Source: Ciceribacter lividus
GTDB lineage: Bacteria > Pseudomonadota > Alphaproteobacteria > Rhizobiales > Rhizobiaceae
Direction: 5' to 3'
Length of the DNA stretch: 64,000 nt
Assembly (NCBI RefSeq): GCF_003337715.1
Contig: NZ_QPIX01000009.1
Location: 1 to 64,000, forward strand
Positions within the stretch are counted from its first letter, which is position 1, and each line of letters opens with the position of its first letter. The position numbers were made by a program, and so were the translations under genes. The notes beneath the pieces were generated by a model that saw only the letters and a program-made list of their open reading frames with translations, ran no database searches and had not been told where the DNA came from. Shown one piece after another: positions 1 through 7,517 of the stretch.

Positions 1-62
1 GAAAGCAGCGAGGAAGTGGAAGCAGCGAGAAGGGCGGCGAATACTGCGGTGTAGGTCTTCAT
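1..62 (-). CDS. Small secreted Asp/Gly-rich protein, paralogue copy 1 (partial, cut by window edge)
   Basis: The minus strand reads a start at 62 followed by a signal-peptide sequence (MKTYTAVFAALLAASTSSLL) identical over these residues to the N-terminus of the complete gene at 379-705. The GGAGG ribosome site and about 90 bp of upstream DNA are also nearly identical between the copies, so this is the 5' end of a tandem paralogue whose remainder lies left of the window. Its function is unknown. It is presumably exported like its neighbour. Confidence 0.75.
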   Translation of the reverse strand, partial: MKTYTAVFAALLAASTSSLL

Positions 63-110
63 TGGTCAGTCCTCCGTGTTGAAGATGGGATCATGTATAC
101 TCAACGCTGA

Positions 111-148
111 CTGACGGATGCCTGACCGGCACCTGACGGGAAACTGAC
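111..148 (-). promoter_or_regulatory. Four 11-bp-phased GTCAG repeats upstream of copy 1
   Basis: On the plus strand CTGAC begins at 111, 122, 133 and 144, exactly 11 bp apart; on the coding (minus) strand this is GTCAG four times. A TATACAT sequence lies between the array and the gene start and may be the -10. Tandem half-sites at about one helical turn are typical of OmpR/PhoB-family response regulators. Which regulator binds here is inference; ChvI is one candidate in rhizobia. Confidence 0.55.
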
Positions 149-378
149 AGGGGAAGAAAAGTGGAAGAAGGAAAGGTCGGCACCACGATGGCGCAGGTGT
201 GACGGCGGCACTTCTGCGACGGGCCGGCGTCGCGGTCTTTTCCGACCGCGAGATCGATGCGCGCGTGGCACGCATCGCCGAAGGCACTTGATCGCCCGTC
301 GGCGGCCATATCAAGGAGATGCCAGACATGCGAAGGGCGGCGTTGCCGCCGCCCTGATCAGCTCCGGGGGTGTCCGGA

Positions 379-705
379 TCAATCGTCGTTGTCGCCGCCA
401 CCGTTGTGGTCGCTGCCCCCGTCATGGCCGCTGTCGTTGCCGCTGTCGTGGCCGGCACCGTTGTCGTTCTCGCCGCGGCCGTTGTCGTCATTGCCGTTGC
501 GTTCGTTGCGCTCGCGGTTACGGTCGGTGTCGCCGGCCGTGCCGTTGTCGTCGTTCGACTGGTCGCCCCGTGCGGACGAGGAAGAATCGTGGCCGAGGCA
601 CTGGGCGACGGTGGAGCACTTTTCGGTGGCCATGGCCGGGGCGGAAAGCAACGAGGAAGTGGAAGCGGCGAGAAGGGCGGCGAATACTGCGGTGTAGGTC
701 TTCAT
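379..705 (-). CDS. Small secreted Asp/Asn/Gly-rich protein, copy 2
   Basis: This 108-residue protein has a clear Sec signal peptide (residues 1-26, cleavage after APAMA). A short segment with two cysteines (TEKCSTVAQC) follows, and then a low-complexity tail rich in Asp, Asn, Gly, His and Arg up to the C-terminus. The acidic Asp/Gly tail suggests cation or calcium binding at the cell surface, but no family is recognised. A strong GGAGG site lies just upstream of the ATG at 705. The promoter carries the same GTCAG array as the partial copy at 1-62, so the two are tandem paralogues under the same control. A GC-rich hairpin (334-355) without a T-tract follows the stop. Confidence 0.65.
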   Translation of the reverse strand: MKTYTAVFAALLAASTSSLLSAPAMATEKCSTVAQCLGHDSSSSARGDQSNDDNGTAGDTDRNRERNERNGNDDNGRGENDNGAGHDSGNDSGHDGGSDHNGGGDNDD

Positions 706-753
706 TGGTCAGTCCTCCGTGTTGAAGATGGGATTATGTATATTCAACACTGG

Positions 754-791
754 CTGACGGATGCCTGACCGGTACCTGACGGGAAACTGAC
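754..791 (-). promoter_or_regulatory. Four 11-bp-phased GTCAG repeats upstream of copy 2
   Basis: CTGAC on the plus strand starts at 754, 765, 776 and 787, again exactly 11 bp apart. The spacers between repeats are nearly the same as in the copy at 111-148. A TATACAT element sits closer to the gene, as in the other copy. The array is most likely the operator of a two-component regulator of the OmpR/PhoB type. Confidence 0.55.
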
Positions 792-820
792 GGGGACAAG
801 AAAAGCGTCCCGCAACGAAA

Positions 821-846
821 AAGCCGCCGGATCGCTCCGGCGGCTT
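821..846 (-). terminator. Terminator of the outer-membrane protein gene
   Basis: Arms of 11 bp (AAGCCGCCGGA and its complement) enclose a 4-base loop. On the minus strand the hairpin is followed by a short T-rich stretch (TTTTTCG), as expected for a Rho-independent terminator serving the gene at 874-1644. Confidence 0.75.
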
Positions 847-873
847 TCGGTAGGTGCTCCGCCTGCTACGCGG

Positions 874-1644
874 CTATTGCAGCGAATAGCGGAAGCCGAG
901 CTTGATGTCGTGGGACGTGATGTCCTTGAAGTGCATCGGCTCGTTGACCACCGAGCCGTCATAGGCCTTGAGATCGCCGGTCTTGGCGTCTCCGAGGTTC
1001 ATGTAGGAATAGCCGAGATCGAGGGTCATGCGATCGGTGACCTGATAGGCGAGCCCCGCGTGGAGCGCCCAGGCGAAGTTCCAGGTCGAGGCCGTATCAC
1101 CGTAGGAGACGCCCGCCGTCGGAACGTTGACGTCCTGGAAGTGGGAGATCGTGTTCCGCGACGCGCCGATACCGGCGCCGACATAGGGTGTGATGCCGTA
1201 CCAGTGGCCGATGTCGACATAGGCGTTCGCCATCAGCAGCCATTCCGATTTCGTGCCGGCATAGTCGTTGGTCGCGTCCCATACGGTGCCCCCCGCGCCC
1301 GTGTGGCCGTAGCGGTCGAGCGCCGAGAAGCTCGCGTCCCCGCGATATTCGACGAAGGCGTCGGCGCGCAGCCAGTCGTTGAACTGGTAGCCGACGCCGA
1401 TGCCGGCGAGCGGCGCGCTGTCGAAGCCGCCTTCGTCAAGAAACTCGTGAAACTCCACGTCGTTGAAGAGCGTGTGCTGCAGGCTGCCGAGCTGCTGGTT
1501 GCTCATGCCGAGGTGGCCGCGCAGGTAGAAGCCGCCGAATGCGGGCGCGACCGGATCCGGGCCGGGGTCGACATAAAGGTCAGCAGCAAAAGCCGACGTA
1601 CTTGCGAAGAGCATTGCTGCAAATGCTATGGGCAATCTGGTCAT
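874..1644 (-). CDS. Outer-membrane beta-barrel protein (Omp25/OmpA-barrel-like)
   Basis: This 256-residue protein has an N-terminal signal peptide (MTRLPIAFAAMLFASTSAFA, cleavage before ADLY). The mature part alternates aromatic and glycine residues in amphipathic strands, for example FYLRGHLGMS, GIGVGYQFNDWLRADAFVEYRG and LGFRYSL near the end, typical of an eight-stranded porin-like barrel of the rhizobial Omp25/RopB type. The C-terminus (KLGFRYSLQ) resembles a closing strand. It sits alone between two terminators. The upstream region is rich in TTAA boxes, suggesting cell-cycle (CtrA) control. Function is probably structural or envelope-protective; the exact subfamily is not resolved. Confidence 0.8.
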   Translation of the reverse strand: MTRLPIAFAAMLFASTSAFAADLYVDPGPDPVAPAFGGFYLRGHLGMSNQQLGSLQHTLFNDVEFHEFLDEGGFDSAPLAGIGVGYQFNDWLRADAFVEYRGDASFSALDRYGHTGAGGTVWDATNDYAGTKSEWLLMANAYVDIGHWYGITPYVGAGIGASRNTISHFQDVNVPTAGVSYGDTASTWNFAWALHAGLAYQVTDRMTLDLGYSYMNLGDAKTGDLKAYDGSVVNEPMHFKDITSHDIKLGFRYSLQ

Positions 1645-1725
1645 CTGTTGTTACTCCGCGCACCTTCTTTGGCCGTAGGGATCGGCGCTGCGTGCTTGTA
1701 TGGACCGGATGATCGCAAATCGGAG

Positions 1726-1770
1726 TTAACACGACATTAAGCGTACTCGTTAACTCTAGTACTTAACCAT
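1726..1770 (-). promoter_or_regulatory. TTAA-box cluster, CtrA-like site upstream of the beta-barrel gene
   Basis: TTAA occurs at 1726-1729 and 1737-1740 with exactly 7 bases between, matching the CtrA consensus TTAA-N7-TTAA. Further TTAA elements lie at 1750-1753 and 1763-1766, the last inside TTAACCAT. The cluster begins about 80 bp upstream of the start at 1644. Binding is inferred from the motif alone. Confidence 0.5.
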
Positions 1771-1830
1771 ACTTTTTAGGAGTTTTTACTGTGGACGACC
1801 CTGCCGGGTGTGACGGCCCGCACTATCGGC

Positions 1831-1857
1831 AAAGAAAATGCCGGCCCGAGGCCGGCA
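1831..1857 (-). terminator. Terminator of the chemoreceptor gene
   Basis: TGCCGGCC (1839-1846) pairs with GGCCGGCA (1850-1857) around a 3-base loop. The minus-strand continuation (1838 down to 1831) reads TTTTCTTT. It lies just past the stop of the gene at 1892-4213. Confidence 0.75.
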
Positions 1858-1891
1858 CTATAGTGTTGCTCTGGATTTGCCGCGGTAGAGG

Positions 1892-4213
1892 TCAGCCGGC
1901 GCGGCGCATCGCGTCGTGTCCGTATCGGTCGTCGGCTGGCCGCCCGGACTGGGCGAGCTGGAACTGGCCGAGCCGCTGGTCCATCTCCACCGCCTCGGAG
2001 GCGAGGCGATGGATGGCGGCGGTCGTTTCCTCAACCATGGCTGCATTCTGCTGCGTCATGATGTCGATCTGACCGACGGAGCTGTTGATCTCGACCAGCG
2101 TCTGCGCTTCCTCGCGGGTCGATTCCATGATCTCGCCGATCTGCCCGTTGATCGCGACGACGTGGGCACCGATACCCTCCAGTGCCGAGCCGGCCTTTTC
2201 CACGAGCGAGACACCGTTCGCCACCTCGCTCGTCGATTTCGCAAGCAGGCTCGCGATCTCCTTGGCGGCGGCGGCCGAACGCTGGGCGAGCTCACGCACT
2301 TCCTGGGCGACGACTGCGAAGCCCTTGCCGCTTTCGCCGGCACGCGCCGCCTCGACGCCTGCATTGAGCGCCAGAAGGTTGGTCTGGAAAGCGATCTCGT
2401 CGATGACGCCGATGATCTGGTTGATCTGTTGCGAGGACGTCTGGATCGCCTCCATCGCCGCGATCGTGTCGCGCATGATGTGGCCGGAATGCTCGGTGTC
2501 GTTCTTGGCGTTGCGGGCGAGCCGCTCGGCGTCCTCGGCGCGGGCGATCTGCGTCTTCACGGCGTCGGTGATCGCCTTGATCGCGCTTGCCGTCTCGGTG
2601 ATCGCAGCCGCCTGACGCTCGGTGCGGGCGGCGAGCTGATCGGCGCCGGCACGCATTTCTTCGGAACCCTCGCGGACGGCGACGGAGTTTCCGCCGATGC
2701 CCGAGAGCGTCTGGCTCAAGGTCGACAGCGCCTTGTTGAAGTTGTGGCGCAGGCCTTCGAGGTCCTGCGGGAATGCCTGGGAGATCTGGAAGGCAAGATC
2801 GCCGCTGGCAAGCCGGTCGAGGCCCTCGTCCAGCGCTTCCACAACCGCCTGCAGCGTGCGGGCCTCGGCTTCGCGCTCGGCAAAGCGCTGGCGGCGCTCG
2901 GCTTCGGACTTTTCGCGGTTTTCCTCGCTCACGGCCTCCAGCCGATGCTGTTCGATGAGTGCCGTGCGGAAGCGTTCGAGCGCACGCGCCATGGTTCCGA
3001 TCTCGTCCTTGCGCTCCTGGTTACCGACCACGTCATCGAGCTTGCCATTCGCAACATCGCCGGTCACGGTTGCAAGCTTGGCGAGCGGCGCGAACAGGCG
3101 GCGGGTGAGAACGCCGGTTGCGACCGCCATGACGGCGAGTGCGGCAACGGCGATCGCCGTCAGGATGCCGGCAATCTCGAGGGAGCCGGCATTGAGTTCG
3201 GAAAGACCGATGCTCTCGACCACCAGGAAACCGTGTTCTCCGAAGGAGATCGGTCGGGCATAGGCACGGGCGGTATCCCCGTCGCGGTCGAAATCGGCGA
3301 TGACGGTGTCGGTGGCAGCCATGGCATCGGCGGTGAAACCGAAGGGAGCGGCGGAGATGTCGGCAAGATGACCGTCCTGCGAAAGCGCGATGCCGGTTCC
3401 GTCGGAGGAAAGGATCGCCGAACGCTCCCCGCTCTCGGCGCTGATGCCCTTGGAGAGGATGCCGGCGACGGCGCTTTCCTTGAGCTGGAAGAGGATCGCG
3501 CCCTTGAAGGCACCGAACTTGACGACCGGCACTGCGAAATAGATGTCCGGCGAGGACGGATCAGCACCGACGACAAGCCCGGAGAAGCGCGTAGGAGCTG
3601 CATCCTCCGTCGCGCCGGCTGCGGCTTCCGCGCCGGCGGCAAAGGCGCGGCCGATGCCGGACGCCTGGAAGTCGCCGGTCGTCACGTTTTCGGCAAACGA
3701 GCGGTCCTTCTTGTAGGAATAGACGATGTTGCCGGTCTGGTCGGCGATCAGCAGGTCACGGAACTGTGTGTCTGCGAGCAAGCCGGCGACCTCGGCCTGG
3801 GTCTTTTCATGCGCCCCGTAGTAGAAGCCACTCGGACCCTCGGGCTTCAGGAGCTTCTCGCGCTCGTTCGCGGGGTTCGGGTTCTTGTCGACGAAGACCG
3901 AGCGCAGTTCCGCATGGGCATCGCCCGAGTTTTTCACGATCGTGTTCCAGCCGCTCTTCAGCGAGGTCACCGCCTGCTGCAGGCTTTCGATCTTGGCGAT
4001 CGAGGTCGCCTGGTTCTCCATCTGCGTGAGCTGTTCCTTCAGCATGTCGCCGCGGAAGGTGAGCGTGCTCTCCATCGCATGATAGGTCTGGCGACCGAAA
4101 ATGCTGCTCGACGTGTAATAGGCAAGAACGTTCAGCACGCCGACCGACGCCGCCGTGAGCAGAAGAAAGATACCAATGACTTTCGAGGACAGTGAATTGA
4201 ACCGGTAATGCAT
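1892..4213 (-). CDS. Methyl-accepting chemotaxis protein
   Basis: This is a transmembrane chemoreceptor of about 773 residues, counted from the ATG at 4213 ([12 protein letters not shown]). That start places the first membrane helix at about residues 10-35; the frame is open 13 codons further upstream. A large periplasmic sensory region of about 300 residues follows, then a second helix near 345-370, a HAMP domain, and the conserved signalling tip [20 protein letters not shown]. The C-terminus (DAMRRAG) lacks the CheR/CheB-tethering pentapeptide seen in the other receptor of this window. A CtrA-like box lies upstream. The ligand is unknown. Confidence 0.9.
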   Translation of the reverse strand: MHYRFNSLSSKVIGIFLLLTAASVGVLNVLAYYTSSSIFGRQTYHAMESTLTFRGDMLKEQLTQMENQATSIAKIESLQQAVTSLKSGWNTIVKNSGDAHAELRSVFVDKNPNPANEREKLLKPEGPSGFYYGAHEKTQAEVAGLLADTQFRDLLIADQTGNIVYSYKKDRSFAENVTTGDFQASGIGRAFAAGAEAAAGATEDAAPTRFSGLVVGADPSSPDIYFAVPVVKFGAFKGAILFQLKESAVAGILSKGISAESGERSAILSSDGTGIALSQDGHLADISAAPFGFTADAMAATDTVIADFDRDGDTARAYARPISFGEHGFLVVESIGLSELNAGSLEIAGILTAIAVAALAVMAVATGVLTRRLFAPLAKLATVTGDVANGKLDDVVGNQERKDEIGTMARALERFRTALIEQHRLEAVSEENREKSEAERRQRFAEREAEARTLQAVVEALDEGLDRLASGDLAFQISQAFPQDLEGLRHNFNKALSTLSQTLSGIGGNSVAVREGSEEMRAGADQLAARTERQAAAITETASAIKAITDAVKTQIARAEDAERLARNAKNDTEHSGHIMRDTIAAMEAIQTSSQQINQIIGVIDEIAFQTNLLALNAGVEAARAGESGKGFAVVAQEVRELAQRSAAAAKEIASLLAKSTSEVANGVSLVEKAGSALEGIGAHVVAINGQIGEIMESTREEAQTLVEINSSVGQIDIMTQQNAAMVEETTAAIHRLASEAVEMDQRLGQFQLAQSGRPADDRYGHDAMRRAG

Positions 4214-4335
4214 AACTCTATCCAGCCTTCCCGCTTCGCGCCTTTGCGGCACGGTTCCCCTTGATACGGCCCGTCGACGCGCGGATGAGCGCGGTGCCAG
4301 ACGGACCGTGATGCTCTACCCTTGGGAAGGTTTAT

Positions 4336-4350
4336 TTAAACACCGGTTAA
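4336..4350 (-). promoter_or_regulatory. CtrA-like box upstream of the chemoreceptor gene
   Basis: TTAA at 4336-4339 and TTAA at 4347-4350 are separated by exactly 7 bases, matching TTAA-N7-TTAA. The site is about 120 bp upstream of the start at 4213. CtrA control of motility and chemotaxis genes is established in alphaproteobacteria; binding here is inference. Confidence 0.45.
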
Positions 4351-4433
4351 TTTGAGGGGCTACATCTCGCAAAAGCGCTGAAAAGCCGGTGAAAATACCC
4401 TTGGTGACGATAAATCGTGCGCGCCGCCAGTCG

Positions 4434-5435
4434 TCACTGGACCGGCCTCATCACCCCTGAGAAGCCACTGAAAAGCTCGATCGACCGGAGCCGCGCCTCG
4501 ACATCGTGGACCGGCGTCGAGATGATGAGTTCGTCGGCGCCCGTCTCGTCGAGGAAACGGGAGAGCTTCTCTTCGGCGGTCGAGGCCGCGCCGACCACTG
4601 CATAGCGAAGGGTGTGCTCGACGCCCATCCGCTCGACGTCGGACCAGAGCCCGTTCATCGTCTCGACCGGACGGGGGAACGGCCGGCGGACGTTGCGCCT
4701 CAGATTGACGAACTGCTGTTGCGCCGACGTGAAGAGATGCCGCGCCTCGGCGTCGGTATCGGCCGCGACCGCTATGACGCCGACCATCACATGGGGCTGC
4801 TGCAACTGCTCCGACGGTTCGAAGCGCTCGCGGTAGATTGCGATCGCTTCCATCAGCTGGTCCGGCGCGAAATGCGAGGCGAAGGCGTAAGGCAGGCCGA
4901 GCGCGGCGGCGAGATGGGCGCTGTAAAGGCTGGAGCCGAGAAGCCAGAGGGGCACATTGCTGTTGTTGCCGGGCACCGCGATCACTGCCTGCTCCTCCTG
5001 CCGGGGGCCCAGCAGCCGCTGCAGGTCGATGATGTCGCGCGGAAAGCTGTCGGCGGAGGCTTCGAGGTTGCGGCGCAGGGCGCGCGCCGTGCGCATGTCG
5101 GTGCCCGGCGCCCGGCCGAGGCCGAGGTCGACGCGGCCGGGAAAGAGCGCCTCCAGCGTACCGAACTGCTCGGCGATCACGAGCGGCGAGTGATTGGGCA
5201 GCATGACACCGCCGGACCCGATGCGGATGCGCGAGGTCGCCGCCCCGACATGCGCAATGACGATCGACGTGGCGGCGCTCGCGATCCCCGGCATGCCGTG
5301 ATGTTCCGCGAGCCAGAAGCGGTTGTAGCCTGAGGCCTCGGCCGTCTGCGCCATCCGCCGTGACGCGTCCAACGCCTCGCCGACGGTGTGTCCCTCGGCG
5401 ATCGGTGAAAGGTCGAGGATCGAAAAAGGTATCAT
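4434..5435 (-). CDS. LLM-class flavin-dependent oxidoreductase (bacterial luciferase-like)
   Basis: The start at 5435 ([15 protein letters not shown]) is preceded by an AGGGG site and gives 333 residues, the usual family length; an open extension upstream of it is probably not translated. Recognisable features are [11 protein letters not shown] (about 40-50) and the stretch [20 protein letters not shown] near 83-102, both typical of the YhbW/MsnO8 branch of TIM-barrel FMN monooxygenases. It probably uses reduced flavin and O2. The substrate is unknown and the gene has no clear operon partner. Confidence 0.85.
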   Translation of the reverse strand: MIPFSILDLSPIAEGHTVGEALDASRRMAQTAEASGYNRFWLAEHHGMPGIASAATSIVIAHVGAATSRIRIGSGGVMLPNHSPLVIAEQFGTLEALFPGRVDLGLGRAPGTDMRTARALRRNLEASADSFPRDIIDLQRLLGPRQEEQAVIAVPGNNSNVPLWLLGSSLYSAHLAAALGLPYAFASHFAPDQLMEAIAIYRERFEPSEQLQQPHVMVGVIAVAADTDAEARHLFTSAQQQFVNLRRNVRRPFPRPVETMNGLWSDVERMGVEHTLRYAVVGAASTAEEKLSRFLDETGADELIISTPVHDVEARLRSIELFSGFSGVMRPVQ

Positions 5436-5549
5436 CGGCAGCCCCTGCGTCTCGTTCTCTCGTGGTCGGAAAACTCTATTTAGAAAGCCGGAGTGTGATT
5501 GCCAGTCTGGTGTCGCCCCGACGCCGATCACGATCCCTTGTTGTTGAAT

Positions 5550-5564
5550 GTTTTTGTTTTGTTC
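5550..5564 (+). promoter_or_regulatory. Near-consensus LexA (SOS) box upstream of ruvC
   Basis: GTTT (5550-5553), seven bases, then GTTC (5561-5564) differs at one position from the alphaproteobacterial LexA consensus GTTC-N7-GTTC. It lies 45 bp before the ruvC start in an AT-rich stretch. DNA-damage control of the ruv operon is expected from family knowledge; the assignment of this site is inference. Confidence 0.45.
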
Positions 5565-5608
5565 ACATTTTGCTGGCAAACCCTCCGGGAGACGGAATAG
5601 GGTGAACC

Positions 5609-6121
5609 ATGCAAAGTGCGATTCGCATCATCGGTATCGATCCGGGCCTCAGGCGCACCGGCTGGGGCGTCATCGAGACGCTCGGCAACAGCCTGCGTTT
5701 CGTCGCCTCCGGCACCGTGACCTCGGACGGAGACATGGATCTCGCCTCGCGCCTCTGCCAGCTGCATGACGGACTTGCCGAGATCGTCCATTCCTACAAG
5801 CCCGACGAGGCGGCGGTCGAACAGACCTTCGTGAACAAGGACGCGGTCGCGACGCTGAAGCTCGGCCAGGCGCGCGGCGTTGCCATGCTGGTTCCGGCCC
5901 GCGCCGGCCTGCCGGTATCCGAGTATGCACCCAACGCGGTGAAGAAGTCAGTGATCGGCGTCGGCCACGGCGAAAAGCAGCAGATCCACATGATGCTGAA
6001 GATCCTGATGCCGAAGGCCGAGTTCAAGGGCAACGACGCCGCCGACGCGCTGGCGATCGCCATCTGCCACGCCCACAATCGCGGCGGCGAGCGGATGCGC
6101 AGGGTTCTCGCCACCGGTTGA
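5609..6121 (+). CDS. ruvC: Crossover junction endodeoxyribonuclease RuvC
   Basis: RuvC resolves Holliday junctions during recombinational repair. The 170-residue protein begins [13 protein letters not shown]. The four catalytic acidic residues fall at D11, E71, D143 and D146, with the same spacing as in the E. coli enzyme (GIDPG, AVEQ and GNDAADA motifs). The start is preceded by AGGGTG. It heads ruvC-ruvA-(toxin-antitoxin)-ruvB with only 34 bp to ruvA, so it is co-transcribed with ruvA. A LexA-like box lies upstream. Confidence 0.97.
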   Translation: MQSAIRIIGIDPGLRRTGWGVIETLGNSLRFVASGTVTSDGDMDLASRLCQLHDGLAEIVHSYKPDEAAVEQTFVNKDAVATLKLGQARGVAMLVPARAGLPVSEYAPNAVKKSVIGVGHGEKQQIHMMLKILMPKAEFKGNDAADALAIAICHAHNRGGERMRRVLATG

Positions 6122-6155
6122 CAATTCGCCCCCACCACCCGACGGACCACACTTC

Positions 6156-6773
6156 ATGATCGGCAAGCTCAAAGGCACCATCGAGGAAATCGGCAGCGAC
6201 TACGCCCTGATCGACGTCCACGGCGTCTGCTACATCGCCCACTGCTCCTCGCGCACGCTCTCGAAGCTCGGTTCAGCCGGCGAGGCGGCCGTGCTCTTCA
6301 TCGAGACCTATGTCCGGGAGGACCAGCTGAAGCTCTTCGGCTTCCTGACCGCACTGGAACGGGAATGGTTCAACCTGCTGCAGAGCGTGCAGGGCGTGGG
6401 CACCAAGGTCGCGCTCGCCGTCCTCTCCACCCTCACCCCGTCCGAACTCGCCAACGCGATCGCGTTGCAGGACAAGACGTCGATTTCGCGTGCGCCGGGC
6501 GTCGGGCCGAAGGTCGCGGTGCGCATCGTCACCGAGCTCAAGAACAAGGCACCCGCCTTCGCCGGCGACGCGGCCGGCACGATCGGCCTGAAGCAGGAGC
6601 TCGGCGAAGGCGTCGCCCCTGCCCCGGTCTCCGACGCCGTCTCGGCGCTCACCAATCTCGGCTATTCGCGCGAACAAGCCGCAAATGCCGTGGCAGCGGC
6701 GCTCAAGAATGCCGGCGAAGGCGCCGACAGCGCCAAGCTCATCCGGCTGGGGCTGAAGGAGCTGTCGCGGTGA
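6156..6773 (+). CDS. ruvA: Holliday junction branch migration protein RuvA
   Basis: RuvA forms the tetramer that clamps the four-way junction and recruits RuvB. The 205-residue protein starts [13 protein letters not shown] with the OB-fold domain I. It carries helix-hairpin-helix motifs in domain II ([13 protein letters not shown] and [13 protein letters not shown]) and ends with the RuvB-contacting domain III ([19 protein letters not shown]). It lies 34 bp after ruvC. Unusually, ruvB does not follow directly: a two-gene toxin-antitoxin module begins 64 bp after its stop. Confidence 0.97.
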   Translation: MIGKLKGTIEEIGSDYALIDVHGVCYIAHCSSRTLSKLGSAGEAAVLFIETYVREDQLKLFGFLTALEREWFNLLQSVQGVGTKVALAVLSTLTPSELANAIALQDKTSISRAPGVGPKVAVRIVTELKNKAPAFAGDAAGTIGLKQELGEGVAPAPVSDAVSALTNLGYSREQAANAVAAALKNAGEGADSAKLIRLGLKELSR

Positions 6774-6777
6774 GAAT

Positions 6778-6805
6778 TTGATACCCGGCATCTTACTGGT
6801 ACTAT
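6778..6805 (+). promoter_or_regulatory. Putative sigma-70 promoter of the toxin-antitoxin module
   Basis: TTGATA (6778-6783) and TACTAT (6800-6805) are separated by 16 bp and lie between the ruvA stop and the antitoxin start. This gives the module a promoter of its own inside the ruv operon, and it could also feed ruvB. It is identified by motif only. Confidence 0.45.
6781..6791. repeat. 11-bp direct repeat, left copy
   Basis: ATACCCGGCAT occurs here, 7 bp after the ruvA stop, and again at 7491-7501 at the end of the toxin gene. The two copies bracket the toxin-antitoxin module. Confidence 0.6.
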
Positions 6806-6837
6806 TGCCGCAAGAACACCGAGCCGGAGGGCGAGAG

Positions 6838-7122
6838 ATGGGCGCATTGACGACGATGACCTCGAAAGGACAGCTCACGATCCCGAAGGACGTGCGCGAC
6901 CAGTTGAACCTCGCTCCGGGCACCCGCTTCTACGTGACGGTGCGTAACGGGCAGGTGGTGGCCACCCCGAAGAACAAGAAACTGGCCGATCTCGCGGGCG
7001 TTCTGGGCAAGCCTCCATTTGGTGCGGGCATGACCGCCGAGGATATGGACGAGGCGATCATGGATGCCGCCGCCGAGGATGACGCGCGGATCACGCGGGA
7101 ATGGCACGAAGGCCGGAAATGA
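6838..7122 (+). CDS. AbrB/MazE-fold antitoxin (SpoVT-AbrB DNA-binding domain)
   Basis: This 94-residue protein starts at the ATG at 6838, which has a GGAGG site upstream. Its first 45 residues ([19 protein letters not shown], then GTRFYVTV) form the swapped-hairpin AbrB domain that binds DNA and autoregulates such modules. The C-terminal half ([20 protein letters not shown]) is the flexible acidic tail that would mask the toxin. The stop overlaps the toxin start as ATGA, indicating translational coupling. The module sits between ruvA and ruvB, an uncommon place. Confidence 0.85.
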   Translation: MGALTTMTSKGQLTIPKDVRDQLNLAPGTRFYVTVRNGQVVATPKNKKLADLAGVLGKPPFGAGMTAEDMDEAIMDAAAEDDARITREWHEGRK

Positions 7123-7517
7123 TCGGCGTCGATACGAATATCCTGTTGCGCCTGGTCGTCATCGACGATCCGGAGCAGAACGAGAGGGCTCGTCGTTTCC
7201 TCTCCGAGCGCTCGGCCGGGGACCCTGCCTATATCAGCGGCATTGTCCTGGCCGAACTGGTATGGGTCCTGCGCAGAAGGCTGGGCTATCAGCAGCCGCA
7301 GATCGCCGAGCTGCTGCTGTCTCTCCTTGCGTCGGAGGACGTTGTGATGGAAAACGCCGAGGAACTCGGCCTGCTGCTTTCGGAGGAAAATCCGCCGGTG
7401 GACACGCTCGCCGACAACCTGGTCGCTTGGGCCGCAATGAGGGCCGGCTGCAGCAAAGTCGTCACCTTCGACCGAAAGGCCGCAAAGATAATACCCGGCA
7501 TGGAACTTCTCGCATGA
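7119..7517 (+). CDS. PIN-domain ribonuclease toxin (VapC-like)
   Basis: This 132-residue PIN-domain protein is probably a VapC-type RNase that cleaves tRNA or other RNA when the antitoxin is lost. Starting at 7119 ([12 protein letters not shown]), the conserved acidic residues are D5, E46 (LAELVW), D95 or D99 (VDTLADN) and D118 (TFDRKA), so the Mg-binding site looks complete. The start overlaps the antitoxin stop (ATGA) and the stop overlaps the ruvB start (ATGA), so toxin and ruvB translation are probably coupled. The 3' end contains the second copy of an 11-bp repeat. Confidence 0.87.
   Translation: MIGVDTNILLRLVVIDDPEQNERARRFLSERSAGDPAYISGIVLAELVWVLRRRLGYQQPQIAELLLSLLASEDVVMENAEELGLLLSEENPPVDTLADNLVAWAAMRAGCSKVVTFDRKAAKIIPGMELLA
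7491..7501. repeat. 11-bp direct repeat, right copy
   Basis: ATACCCGGCAT lies inside the toxin's C-terminal codons, 12 bp before the ruvB start. It matches the copy at 6781-6791. Confidence 0.6.

Noticed and set aside
1916-4195. Long open frame antisense to the chemoreceptor gene
   Set aside because: It mirrors the codon pattern of the receptor on the other strand and has no recognisable domain or ribosome site.
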